A DNA stretch of 64,000 nt, taken from assembly GCF_900112645.1 (NCBI RefSeq), contig NZ_FOMO01000010.1:94950-158949 (forward strand), read 5' to 3'. The notes under the pieces are model-generated. The model saw only the letters and a program-made list of their open reading frames with translations. It ran no database searches and was not told where the DNA came from. Source of the stretch: Phytopseudomonas straminea. Its GTDB lineage: Bacteria > Pseudomonadota > Gammaproteobacteria > Pseudomonadales > Pseudomonadaceae. Positions 34,591 to 42,690 of this stretch are shown in pieces. The first letter of the stretch is position 1; every line of letters begins with the position of its first letter. The position numbers and the translations under genes were made by a program.

Positions 34591-34617
34591 AAACGCCCCG
34601 AGCAGGTCGGGGCGTTT
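34591..34617 (-). terminator. crc intrinsic terminator
   Basis: AAACGCCCCGA (34591-34601) pairs with TCGGGGCGTTT (34607-34617). Read on the minus strand the stem is followed by TTTTCATTT, 17 bases after the crc stop. The arms are identical to those of the rpoH terminator. Confidence 0.88.
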
Positions 34618-34634
34618 CAGTATCGACGATGCAG

Positions 34635-35414
34635 TCAGACGGTCAGCGTCCAGTCGTAGTCGACGATCAGCGGCGCGTGCTGCGAGAAACGCGGCTGGCG
34701 GGGCAGGCGGGCACTGCGCACGCTGCGGCGCATGCCCGGCGTGAGCAGCTGGTAGTCGAAGCGATAGCCCAGGTTGAGCATCTCCGCCTGCTCGTTGTCC
34801 GGCCACCAGCTGAACTGATCGGCCTCGCGATTGACCTCGCGTACGGCATCGACGTAACCCATGGTGCCAGTCACTTCGTCCATCCAGGCGCGCTCGGGCG
34901 CCATGAAACCGGGCGATTGCTGGCAGTCGCGCCAGTTCTTTACATCCAGCTTCTGATGAGCGACGTACAGCGAACCGCAATAGATGTAGTCGCGACGCTT
35001 GCGGCGTTGCTTGTCCAGGTACTTGGAGAAATCGTCCATGAACTTGAATTTCTGATTCAAGCTCTCATCGCCGCCCATGCCAGATGGCAGCAGCAGCGAA
35101 GCGATACTCACTTTATCGAAATCGGCCTGCAGGTAGCGCCCGTAGCGATCGGCCGTTTCAAAACCGAGCCCGCTGATCACCGCCTTGGGTTGCAACCGCG
35201 AATACAGTGCCACGCCACCCTGGCTTGGTACTTCTGCATCGCAGGCATAGAGGAAATAGCCATCCAGCTGGAGGGCTTGGTCGTCCATTTCAAAGGCGGA
35301 GGCACGGGTATCTTGCAGGCAGATCACGTCGGCATTCTGTGCTTGCAGCCAACTGAGCAAACCGCGCTCGACTGCAGCATGAATACCATTCACGTTCACA
35401 CTGATGATCCGCAT
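34635..35414 (-). CDS. crc: Catabolite repression control protein Crc
   Basis: 259 residues, the length of P. aeruginosa Crc, and very similar to it as I remember it: MRIISVNVNGIHAAVERGLLSWLQ, SGLGFETADRYGRYLQADFD, LPRQPRFSQHAPLIVDYDW. The fold is exonuclease III-like, but Crc studied so far acts with Hfq to repress translation of catabolic mRNAs rather than as a nuclease. Adjacent, divergent pyrE supports orthology. Confidence 0.96.
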   Translation of the reverse strand: MRIISVNVNGIHAAVERGLLSWLQAQNADVICLQDTRASAFEMDDQALQLDGYFLYACDAEVPSQGGVALYSRLQPKAVISGLGFETADRYGRYLQADFDKVSIASLLLPSGMGGDESLNQKFKFMDDFSKYLDKQRRKRRDYIYCGSLYVAHQKLDVKNWRDCQQSPGFMAPERAWMDEVTGTMGYVDAVREVNREADQFSWWPDNEQAEMLNLGYRFDYQLLTPGMRRSVRSARLPRQPRFSQHAPLIVDYDWTLTV

Positions 35415-35507
35415 AAATGGCCCCCAAAAACACGTGCGTGTATGATACCTGAGCTAGACGCCGTTTAGTAATTCAAAGCCACATCCTGTGCCGCCTCAAG
35501 GTCATTC

Positions 35508-36149
35508 ATGCAAACGTATCAGCGCGATTTCATTCGATTTGCCATCGAGCGAGGCGTTCTGCGCTTCGGTCAGTTCACCCTCAAGTCCGGTCGCGTCAGT
35601 CCGTATTTCTTCAATGCCGGGTTATTCGACAGTGGCCTCGCGCTGGCCAAGCTGGGGCGTTTCTACGCGGCAGCGGTGGTAGACAGCGGCATTTCCTTCG
35701 ACGTGCTGTTCGGCCCGGCCTACAAGGGTATTCCGCTGGCGGCGAGTACAGGCGTGGCACTGGCCGAGCACCACGATGTGGATACGCCCTGGTGCTTCAA
35801 CCGCAAGGAAGCCAAGGACCACGGCGAGGGCGGCACCCTGGTTGGTGCGCCGCTTAATGGCCGGGTGCTGATCATCGATGACGTGATCACCGCCGGCACG
35901 GCAATCCGCGAAGTGATGCAGATCATCCAGGCTCAGGGCGCCCAGGCAGCCGGCGTACTGATCGCTTTGGACCGCCAGGAGCGCGGCCGCGGTGAGCTGT
36001 CGGCGATCCAGGAAGTCGAGCGCGACTTCGGCATTCCGGTGGTCAGCATCGTTTCTCTGCAGCAGGTGCTGGAATATCTGGCCGATGATGCTGAACTGAA
36101 ACAACACCTGCCCGCCGTTGAAGCCTACCGCGCCGAATTCGGCATCTGA
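35508..36149 (+). CDS. pyrE: Orotate phosphoribosyltransferase
   Basis: 213 residues. N-terminal FIRFAIERGVLRFGQFTLKS and the PRPP-binding motif RVLIIDDVITAGTAIRE are clear, plus the flexible loop KEAKDHGEGG. It converts orotate and PRPP to OMP in pyrimidine synthesis. AAGG lies six bases before ATG 35508. It is divergent from crc over a 93-base gap. Confidence 0.98.
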   Translation: MQTYQRDFIRFAIERGVLRFGQFTLKSGRVSPYFFNAGLFDSGLALAKLGRFYAAAVVDSGISFDVLFGPAYKGIPLAASTGVALAEHHDVDTPWCFNRKEAKDHGEGGTLVGAPLNGRVLIIDDVITAGTAIREVMQIIQAQGAQAAGVLIALDRQERGRGELSAIQEVERDFGIPVVSIVSLQQVLEYLADDAELKQHLPAVEAYRAEFGI

Positions 36150-36175
36150 CCCCGGCTCGCCAAGAGAACGTGCCC

Positions 36176-36769
36176 ATGTCCACCTCGCCCTTGCTGCGCA
36201 GTACCCTCTGGCTTGGCCTGCTGCTGCCGTTATGGGCGAATGCGGCGGAGATGTATCGCTATACCAATGCCCAGGGCATTACGGTGATCGACCGCCAGGG
36301 CGTACCCAGCGAGTTCATCGCCAAGGGCTATGAGGTGCTCAACGAGCAGGGGCGGGTGATCCGCGTGGTGCCGCCTGCGCCCACCGCGGAAGAAATGCAG
36401 AAGATTCTCGCCGATCGCGAACGGGCCAAATCCGATGCCCAGTTGCTGCGTCTGTACAGCAGCCTCGAGGATGTCGACCGTGCCCAGGCGCGCAAGCTGG
36501 CCGAACTCGACGGCCTGATCGGCGTGGCCAAGGGTAATCTGCAATCTGTGCGTCAGCAGCAGGCCAACCTGCAGAAGCAGGCGGCGGATCAGGAGCGGAC
36601 AGGGCGTGAAGTGCCCAAGCAGCTGCTCGATCAGATCAGCAGTCAGCGAGACGAGCAGGTGCGGCTTAAAAAGGATATCGAACGCTATCAGGCGGCGCGT
36701 GCCCAGGCGCAGAGCGCCTTCACCGCGGATCGGACGCGAGTCAGCGAGCTGCTCGGCCAGGGTAACTAG
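36176..36769 (+). CDS. DUF4124-type exported protein with coiled coil
   Basis: 197 residues from ATG 36176 (a GTG two codons earlier is possible). A signal peptide (LLRSTLWLGLLLPLWANAAE) precedes a DUF4124-like module (MYRYTNAQGITVIDRQGVP) and a long, charged coiled coil (about 70-190, many Gln, Lys and Arg). It is probably periplasmic and elongated; function unknown. It follows pyrE by 26 bases and may share its transcript. Confidence 0.85.
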   Translation: MSTSPLLRSTLWLGLLLPLWANAAEMYRYTNAQGITVIDRQGVPSEFIAKGYEVLNEQGRVIRVVPPAPTAEEMQKILADRERAKSDAQLLRLYSSLEDVDRAQARKLAELDGLIGVAKGNLQSVRQQQANLQKQAADQERTGREVPKQLLDQISSQRDEQVRLKKDIERYQAARAQAQSAFTADRTRVSELLGQGN

Positions 36770-36793
36770 CCGCGCGCCAGGCGCGGCCTTCGC

Positions 36794-37192
36794 TTAGCGG
36801 CGCGGTACTGCGCGAGTGCGGCCGCTAGCGTCGATAGCGACGAAAACGAACACCGCTTCGGTGACCTTGCGCCACTCGCTGGACAGCGGGTCGTCACTCC
36901 ATACCTCCACCAGCATCTGGATCGAGCTGCGGCCGACTTCCAGCGCCTGGGTGTAGAACGACAATTGCGCGCCGACCGGCACCGGCACCAGGAAGGCCAT
37001 GCGATCGATCGCCACGGTCGCCACACGGCCGGCCGCTACCTTGCTGGCCATGGCGGTGCCCGCCAGGTCCATCTGCGAAACCAGCCAGCCACCGTAAATG
37101 TCGCCGAAGCCATTGGTTTCGCGCGGCAGTGCAGTGATCTGCAATGCCAGGTCGCCTTGCGGTATCGGGTCTTCTTGTTCGAAGTCTTTCAT
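36794..37192 (-). CDS. YciA-type acyl-CoA thioesterase (hot-dog fold)
   Basis: 132 residues. It has the YciA pattern: ALPRETNGFGDIYGGWLVSQMD with the active-site region, then RVATVAIDRMAFLVPV and FVFVAIDASGRTRAVP. It hydrolyses acyl-CoA esters in the cytosol; chain-length preference cannot be read. It lies alone between convergent and divergent neighbours and ends 24 bases from the convergent gene. Confidence 0.92.
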   Translation of the reverse strand: MKDFEQEDPIPQGDLALQITALPRETNGFGDIYGGWLVSQMDLAGTAMASKVAAGRVATVAIDRMAFLVPVPVGAQLSFYTQALEVGRSSIQMLVEVWSDDPLSSEWRKVTEAVFVFVAIDASGRTRAVPRR

Positions 37193-37332
37193 CTGTTCAC
37201 GGCTCGCGGCGCAGTGGTGGGCCCTGCGGGGCAGGGACGCAAAGTATACCGGCTGGGTGTCTACACCGCGACCTTAGCGCGTTGCAGGCATTGGCGCACA
37301 GTCCTCTGCCGAACTCTGCGTACCTGTTTGCG

Positions 37333-37388
37333 CCGTCATCCAACTGTCACATTGATTACATAGAGTGGTCACATTGGCTGATGATACT
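37333..37388 (+). promoter_or_regulatory. Double PhoB box and -10 of the pstS promoter
   Basis: Four 7-base repeats start exactly 11 bases apart: CCGTCAT (37333), CTGTCAC (37344), ATTACAT (37355) and TGGTCAC (37366), matching the PhoB half-site CTGTCAT. A -10 element GATACT (37383-37388) follows ten bases after the last repeat, the usual spacing where PhoB replaces the -35. The rest of the 304-base gap shows no gene. Confidence 0.92.
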
Positions 37389-37496
37389 GAGCCCCGTCCC
37401 AACCAACACGACCCTGATCGTGAGAAAGCGGTAAGCCGGGCGCTACGACCACGGCAGCCAGCCTCTCGATGATTACCACTCTGCTAGGAGCAAGGC

Positions 37497-38465
37497 ATGA
37501 AACTGAAGCGTTTGATGGCGGCCATGACGTTTGTCGCTGCTGGCGTCGCTACCGCCAACGCGGTTGCCGCTGTCGATCCGGCTATTCCGGCCTACGAGAA
37601 GACCTCGGGTGTATCGGGCAACCTGTCCAGCGTCGGTTCCGACTCCCTGGCCAACCTGATGACCCTGTGGGCTGAGAGCTACAAGCAGTCCTACCCGAAT
37701 GTGAACATCCAGATTCAGGCTGCCGGCTCCTCCACCGCGCCACCCGCGTTGACCGAAGGCACCGCCAACCTCGGCCCGATGTCGCGCGCCATGAAGGACA
37801 GCGAAATCCAGGCCTTCGAGCAGAAGTACGGCTACAAGCCGACCGCCGTTCCGGTGGCCATCGACGCCCTGGCGGTGTTCGTGCATAAGGACAACCCGAT
37901 CAAGCAGCTGACCATGCAGCAGGTCGACGCGATCTTCTCCAGCACCCGTCTGTGCGGTGAAGCCAAGGATCTGAAGACCTGGGGCGATATCGGCCTGACC
38001 GGCGAGTGGGCTAGCAAGCCGGTGCAGCTGTTCGGTCGTAACTCGGTATCCGGCACTTACGGCTACTTCAAGGAAGAAGCCCTGTGCAAAGGCGACTTCA
38101 AGCCCAACGTGAATGAGCAGCCGGGTTCGGCTTCCGTGGTGCAGTCGATCTCCAGCACCGTCAACGCCATCGGTTACTCGGGCATCGGCTACCGCACCGC
38201 CAGCGTGCGCGCCGTTCCCCTGGTCAACAAGAAGGGTGAAGTCGAAGAAGCCAACGAAACCAACGCACTGTCGGGCAAGTACCCGCTGGCTCGCTTCTTC
38301 TACATTTACGTGAACAAGGCGCCGAACAAGCCGCTGAGCCCGCTGGACGCCGAGTTCCTCAAGATGATCCTGTCCAAGCAGGGCCAGGACGTGGTGGTCA
38401 AGGACGGCTACATTCCGCTGCCGCTCAAGGTCATCGAGAAGACCCGCAAGGAACTGGGTCTGTAA
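37497..38465 (+). CDS. pstS: Periplasmic phosphate-binding protein PstS
   Basis: 322 residues: signal peptide (MKLKRLMAAMTFVAAGVATA, cleavage near ANAVA), then a phosphate-binding fold with GSDSLANLM, AAGSSTAPPAL, the typical SSTRLCGEAKDLKTWGDIG and GRNSVSGTYGYFKE. It delivers phosphate to PstCA. AGGAG six bases before ATG 37497 confirms the start. It is under the double PhoB box and separated from pstC by a terminator and a further PhoB box. Confidence 0.97.
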   Translation: MKLKRLMAAMTFVAAGVATANAVAAVDPAIPAYEKTSGVSGNLSSVGSDSLANLMTLWAESYKQSYPNVNIQIQAAGSSTAPPALTEGTANLGPMSRAMKDSEIQAFEQKYGYKPTAVPVAIDALAVFVHKDNPIKQLTMQQVDAIFSSTRLCGEAKDLKTWGDIGLTGEWASKPVQLFGRNSVSGTYGYFKEEALCKGDFKPNVNEQPGSASVVQSISSTVNAIGYSGIGYRTASVRAVPLVNKKGEVEEANETNALSGKYPLARFFYIYVNKAPNKPLSPLDAEFLKMILSKQGQDVVVKDGYIPLPLKVIEKTRKELGL

Positions 38466-38490
38466 ACCGACCGCAGTAAGTCTTGCTGAA

Positions 38491-38517
38491 GCCCGCCTCT
38501 TATCGAGAGGCGGGCTT
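38491..38517 (+). terminator. Terminator after pstS
   Basis: GCCCGCCTCT (38491-38500) pairs with AGAGGCGGGC (38506-38515), loop TATCG, followed by TTTGC. The T tract is short, so it may terminate only part of the pstS transcripts. Confidence 0.75.
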
Positions 38518-38521
38518 TGCT

Positions 38522-38566
38522 GCGTCACCGCACTGTAACTTTTCTGTCATACAGTCGCGTTAGATT
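38522..38566 (+). promoter_or_regulatory. PhoB box and -10 for pstC
   Basis: CTGTAAC (38533-38539) and CTGTCAT (38544-38550) form an 11-base-period PhoB box, with a weaker repeat GCGTCAC at 38522-38528. The -10-like TAGATT is at 38561-38566, ten bases later. It lies after the pstS terminator, so pstCAB-phoU can be expressed independently of pstS. Confidence 0.85.
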
Positions 38567-38631
38567 GGCCACGCTCGCGATATAGACGAAAAATACGGCG
38601 CGCTCATGGCCGCGCAGAGATGCTCTCTCCT

Positions 38632-40917
38632 ATGAATGACTTGCCAAGTGACCCCATGACCGCCTCCTCCAATTCCCTCGGGCTGGACTTCAACACCCCG
38701 GCCCTGCAGCGCAAGCGCCGTATACGCGCGTTCAAGGATCGCCTGGCACGCTGGTGCGTATCCATCGGCGGCCTGGCCGTGCTTGGCGCCATCACCCTGA
38801 TCTTCTTCTACCTTGCCTATGTCGTGCTGCCGATGTTCCAGGGCGCCGACCTGGAAAAGCGCGACGCCATCCAGCCCACCTGGCTGGCCGATGCCGGCAA
38901 GCCGCTTTTGATGACCCTCGAGGAGCAGAACCAGGTCGGCATGCGTCTGGCCCGCAACGGCAAGATCCAGTTCTTCGATGCCAAGACCATGCAGGCGCTG
39001 ACCAGCATCGATCTGCCGCTGCCGGCCGGCAGCGAAGTGGTCTCGGTCGGTGAAGACCAGCCGGGCAGCCACCGTATCGCCCTGGGCCTGTCCAACGGCC
39101 AGGCGCTGGTGTTCGAACACACCTATCGCATCACCTACCCGAACGACGTGAAGACCATTACCCCGGCGATCGTCTACCCGTTCGGTGAAACCCCGCTGAA
39201 CCTCGATCCGCAAGGCCGGCCGCTGGAGCACATGGGCATCAGTGTCAACAGCGGCACGCTGCTGATCGCCGGCTCCGTGGGCAGTGAGCTGCAGGTGCTG
39301 AGCCTGAGCCGCGAAGAGAACATGATGACCGGCGAAGTGGAGGTCAGCGAGGAGCGCCTGGCGCTGCCGCAGATCGCCGAGCCGATCAAGGAGTTGATCA
39401 TCGAGCCGCGCCAGCAGTGGCTGTTCGTGATCAACGGCCGCGCCACCGCCGACGTTTTCGACCTGCGCGCCAAGGCCCTCAACGGCCGCTACAAGCTGCT
39501 CAACGATGGTGCCCGGGAAATCACCCACGCCGCCTCGCTGCTGGGCGGCATCTCGCTGCTCACCGGTGACAGTAGCGGCGGCATCGCCCAGTGGTTCATG
39601 GTCCGCGACGAGGATGGCAAGTCCTCGCTCAAGCAGGTGCGTGAATTCAAGCTGGCCGACAGCCCGATCAGCCAGATCCTCTCCGAAGAGCGCCGCAAGG
39701 GCTTCATCGCTCTGGACGCCAAGGGCAACCTGGGCATCTTCCACAGCACCGCGCATCGCACCCTGCTGGTCGAGCCGGTGGCTGACGGCTTCACCATCGC
39801 CGCGCTGTCGCCGCGTGCCAACCGTGCGCTGGTCGAGGCTGACGGCAAGATCGAACGCCTGCTGATCGACAACCCGCACCCGGAAATTTCCTGGAGCTCG
39901 CTGTGGGGCAAGGTCTGGTACGAGAACTACGACAAGCCGGCCTACGTCTGGCAGTCGACCTCCGCCAGCACCGACGCCGAACCCAAGCTGAGCCTGGCAC
40001 CGTTGGCCTTCGGTACGCTCAAGGCTGCCTTCTACGCCATGCTGCTGGCCGCCCCGCTGGCTATTGCCGCGGCGATCTACACCGCCTACTTCATGGCTCC
40101 GGCCATGCGCGGCAAGGTCAAGCCGGTGATCGAACTGATGGAAGCGCTGCCCACGGTGATCCTCGGCTTCTTCGCCGGCCTGTTCCTGGCGCCCTATGTA
40201 GAGGGGCATCTACCTGGCATCTTCAGCCTGCTGATCTTCACGCCCATCGGCATCCTGCTGGCGGGCTTCATCTGGAGCCGCCTGCCGGAGTCGATTCGCC
40301 TGCGCGTGCCGGATGGTTGGGAAGCGGCGCTGCTGATTCCGGTGATCCTGCTGGTCGGCATCGTCTCGCTTAGCATGAGCGGCCATCTGGAAAACTGGCT
40401 GTTTGACGGCAACATGCGCGGCTGGCTGACCAATGACCTGGGTATTCCGTTCGACCAGCGCAACGCCCTGGTGGTCGGCCTGGCGATGGGCTTCGCGGTG
40501 ATCCCGAACATCTACTCGATCGCCGAAGACGCCGTGTTCAGCGTGCCCAAGAGCCTGACCTTCGGCTCCCTGGCGCTCGGTGCCACGCCCTGGCAGACCC
40601 TGACCCGCGTGGTGATCCTGACCGCCAGTCCGGGCATCTTCTCGGCGGTGATGATCGGCATGGGCCGCGCCGTCGGCGAGACCATGATCGTGCTGATGGC
40701 CACCGGCAACACGCCGATCATGGACATGAACATCTTCGAAGGCCTGCGCACCCTGGCCGCCAACGTGGCGGTGGAAATGCCCGAGTCGGAAGTCGGCGGG
40801 ACCCATTACCGAGTGCTGTTCCTTTCTGCGCTGGTGCTACTGTCATTCACCTTCGTCATGAACACCTTGGCCGAGCTGGTGCGTCAGCGCCTGCGCGTCA
40901 AGTACGCTTCGCTCTGA
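38632..40917 (+). CDS. pstC: Phosphate ABC permease PstC with a large periplasmic insertion
   Basis: 761 residues from ATG 38632 (ATG 38620 is possible), more than twice E. coli PstC (319). TM1 (about 38-62) is followed by about 390 residues of strand-rich, propeller-like sequence (AGSVGSELQVLSLSREEN, LDAKGNLGIFHS), then the permease core from about residue 455 with EALPTVILGFFAGL and the ATPase-contact loop TFGSLALGATPWQTLTRVV. The inserted domain would be periplasmic, near PstS. Similar long PstC proteins occur in other pseudomonads from memory. Confidence 0.94.
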   Translation: MNDLPSDPMTASSNSLGLDFNTPALQRKRRIRAFKDRLARWCVSIGGLAVLGAITLIFFYLAYVVLPMFQGADLEKRDAIQPTWLADAGKPLLMTLEEQNQVGMRLARNGKIQFFDAKTMQALTSIDLPLPAGSEVVSVGEDQPGSHRIALGLSNGQALVFEHTYRITYPNDVKTITPAIVYPFGETPLNLDPQGRPLEHMGISVNSGTLLIAGSVGSELQVLSLSREENMMTGEVEVSEERLALPQIAEPIKELIIEPRQQWLFVINGRATADVFDLRAKALNGRYKLLNDGAREITHAASLLGGISLLTGDSSGGIAQWFMVRDEDGKSSLKQVREFKLADSPISQILSEERRKGFIALDAKGNLGIFHSTAHRTLLVEPVADGFTIAALSPRANRALVEADGKIERLLIDNPHPEISWSSLWGKVWYENYDKPAYVWQSTSASTDAEPKLSLAPLAFGTLKAAFYAMLLAAPLAIAAAIYTAYFMAPAMRGKVKPVIELMEALPTVILGFFAGLFLAPYVEGHLPGIFSLLIFTPIGILLAGFIWSRLPESIRLRVPDGWEAALLIPVILLVGIVSLSMSGHLENWLFDGNMRGWLTNDLGIPFDQRNALVVGLAMGFAVIPNIYSIAEDAVFSVPKSLTFGSLALGATPWQTLTRVVILTASPGIFSAVMIGMGRAVGETMIVLMATGNTPIMDMNIFEGLRTLAANVAVEMPESEVGGTHYRVLFLSALVLLSFTFVMNTLAELVRQRLRVKYASL

Positions 40918-40930
40918 GGACTGCAAGACC

Positions 40931-42607
40931 ATGTCCGTGAAACAGCACAATCTGAAATCCTGGTTCAAGAGCGGCTCGCCGTGGATCTGGATGAACGCCG
41001 GTGCGGTGTCCATCGCCATCATCATGACCGTGGGCCTGCTGGCGGTTATCGCCGTGCGCGGCCTGGGCCACTTCTGGCCGGCCGATATCATCGAAGCCAG
41101 CTACCAGGTCCCTGGTGAGCAGGCCAAGCAGATGGCCGGCGAAGTGGTGCAGAAGGAAGAGATTCCACGCGCCCGTCTGGCGGCGGCCGGCCTGCCGGTG
41201 AATGCCGAGGGCGGTGAATTCATGACCCGCGAACTGCTCAAGGTCGGCAACCGTGATCTGTACGGTGCGGACTTCTCCTGGGTGGTCGGCGAATGGCTCG
41301 GTGAGCAGCGTCGTCCCGCCGGCCTGACCGCCTTCGAGCGCCGCGAGTGGGGCAACTTCTATGGCTACCTAGTCAACGTCAAGGAAGAGGGCCGTCTGGT
41401 CGCCGAGGGCGATGCCGCCTGGGGCGAGTTGCAGAAGCGTCTGCAACGCGTCGGTGAGCTGCACAGCGAGATCGTCAAGCTGGAGAAGCGCGACATCGGC
41501 CGCATCAACGCAGGCCTCGAGCGCGTAAGGCTGCAGACCCGCAAGCTGGAGCTCGATAACGCGCTGACCGAGGCTGCCCAGGCAGATCTGGCCGCCGAGC
41601 GTTCCCGTTGGGACGCTGAATACAAGCAGCTGGAGGCCGAACTCAACGCCCGCTACCAGCAGTTCAACCGCGACAGCATGACCGTGCGCTCGGCCGATGG
41701 CCGCGAGCAGGAGATCAGCCTCGGCAAGGTGGTGCGCGCCTACCGCCCGAACGCCATGTCGACCCTGGAAAAGATCGGCTTCTACGGCAGCAAGCTGTGG
41801 GAGTTCGTCAGCGATGACCCACGTGAGGCGAACACCGAAGGCGGCATCTTTCCGGCGATCTTCGGCACCATCATGATGACCCTGATCATGGCGGTGATCG
41901 TCACCCCGTTCGGGGTGATCGCCGCCATCTACCTGCGTGAGTACGCCAAGCAGGGACCACTGACCCGGGTGATCCGCATCGCGGTGAACAACCTGGCCGG
42001 CGTTCCGGCCATCGTCTACGGCGTGTTCGGTCTGGGCTTCTTCGTCTATGTGCTGGGCGGCTCGATCGACCGGCTGTTCTTCCCGGAAGCCGCGCCGGCG
42101 CCGACCTTCGGCACGCCGGGCCTACTGTGGGCGTCGCTGACCCTGGCGCTGCTCGCCGTGCCGGTGGTGATCGTCGCCACCGAGGAAGGCTTGGCGCGCA
42201 TTCCCCGCTCGCTGCGTGAGGGCTCGCTGGCCCTCGGTGCCACCAAGGTGGAAACCCTGTGGCGCGTGGTGCTGCCAATGGCCAGCCCGGCGATGATGAC
42301 CGGCCTGATTCTCGCCGTGGCCCGCGCCGCCGGTGAAGTGGCGCCGCTGATGTTGGTCGGCGTGGTCAAGCTGGCGCCGAGCCTGCCGGTGGATGGCAAC
42401 TATCCTTACCTGCACCTGGATCAGAAGATCATGCACCTGGGCTTCCACATCTATGACGTCGGCTTCCAGAGCCCCAACGTCGAGGCCGCCCGCCCGCTGG
42501 TTTACGCCACTGCGCTGCTGCTGGTCATGGTCATCGCGATTCTCAACCTGACGGCCGTCTACCTGCGCAACCGCCTGCGCGAGAAGTACAAGGCCCTGGA
42601 TCATTAA
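40931..42607 (+). CDS. pstA: Phosphate ABC permease PstA with periplasmic coiled coil
   Basis: 558 residues against about 296 in E. coli. TM1 (about 20-42) is followed by about 260 periplasmic residues, including a coiled coil (about 150-260, LHSEIVKLEKRDIGRIN). The permease core begins near 305 (GGIFPAIFGTIMMTLIMA) and carries the ATPase-contact loop REGSLALGATKVETLWRV. It pairs with PstC to import phosphate. It starts 13 bases after pstC. Confidence 0.95.
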   Translation: MSVKQHNLKSWFKSGSPWIWMNAGAVSIAIIMTVGLLAVIAVRGLGHFWPADIIEASYQVPGEQAKQMAGEVVQKEEIPRARLAAAGLPVNAEGGEFMTRELLKVGNRDLYGADFSWVVGEWLGEQRRPAGLTAFERREWGNFYGYLVNVKEEGRLVAEGDAAWGELQKRLQRVGELHSEIVKLEKRDIGRINAGLERVRLQTRKLELDNALTEAAQADLAAERSRWDAEYKQLEAELNARYQQFNRDSMTVRSADGREQEISLGKVVRAYRPNAMSTLEKIGFYGSKLWEFVSDDPREANTEGGIFPAIFGTIMMTLIMAVIVTPFGVIAAIYLREYAKQGPLTRVIRIAVNNLAGVPAIVYGVFGLGFFVYVLGGSIDRLFFPEAAPAPTFGTPGLLWASLTLALLAVPVVIVATEEGLARIPRSLREGSLALGATKVETLWRVVLPMASPAMMTGLILAVARAAGEVAPLMLVGVVKLAPSLPVDGNYPYLHLDQKIMHLGFHIYDVGFQSPNVEAARPLVYATALLLVMVIAILNLTAVYLRNRLREKYKALDH

Positions 42608-42690
42608 GGTGGCTGCAGGCCGCAGCGCGCGGGCCCAGTGAGCCGGCCAGCGCTGCAGCTTGAAGCCTGTAGCCCCGAAGGAGACTATTG

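Noticed and set aside
38560..40209. 549-codon minus-strand frame opposite pstC
   Set aside because: The plus strand encodes PstC with clear motifs; the opposing frame has only His/Gln/Asp/Val-rich shadow sequence.
42608..42690. Separate promoter for pstB
   Set aside because: The gap is GC-rich and has no -35/-10 pair or PhoB repeat; pstB is treated as part of the pstC transcript.
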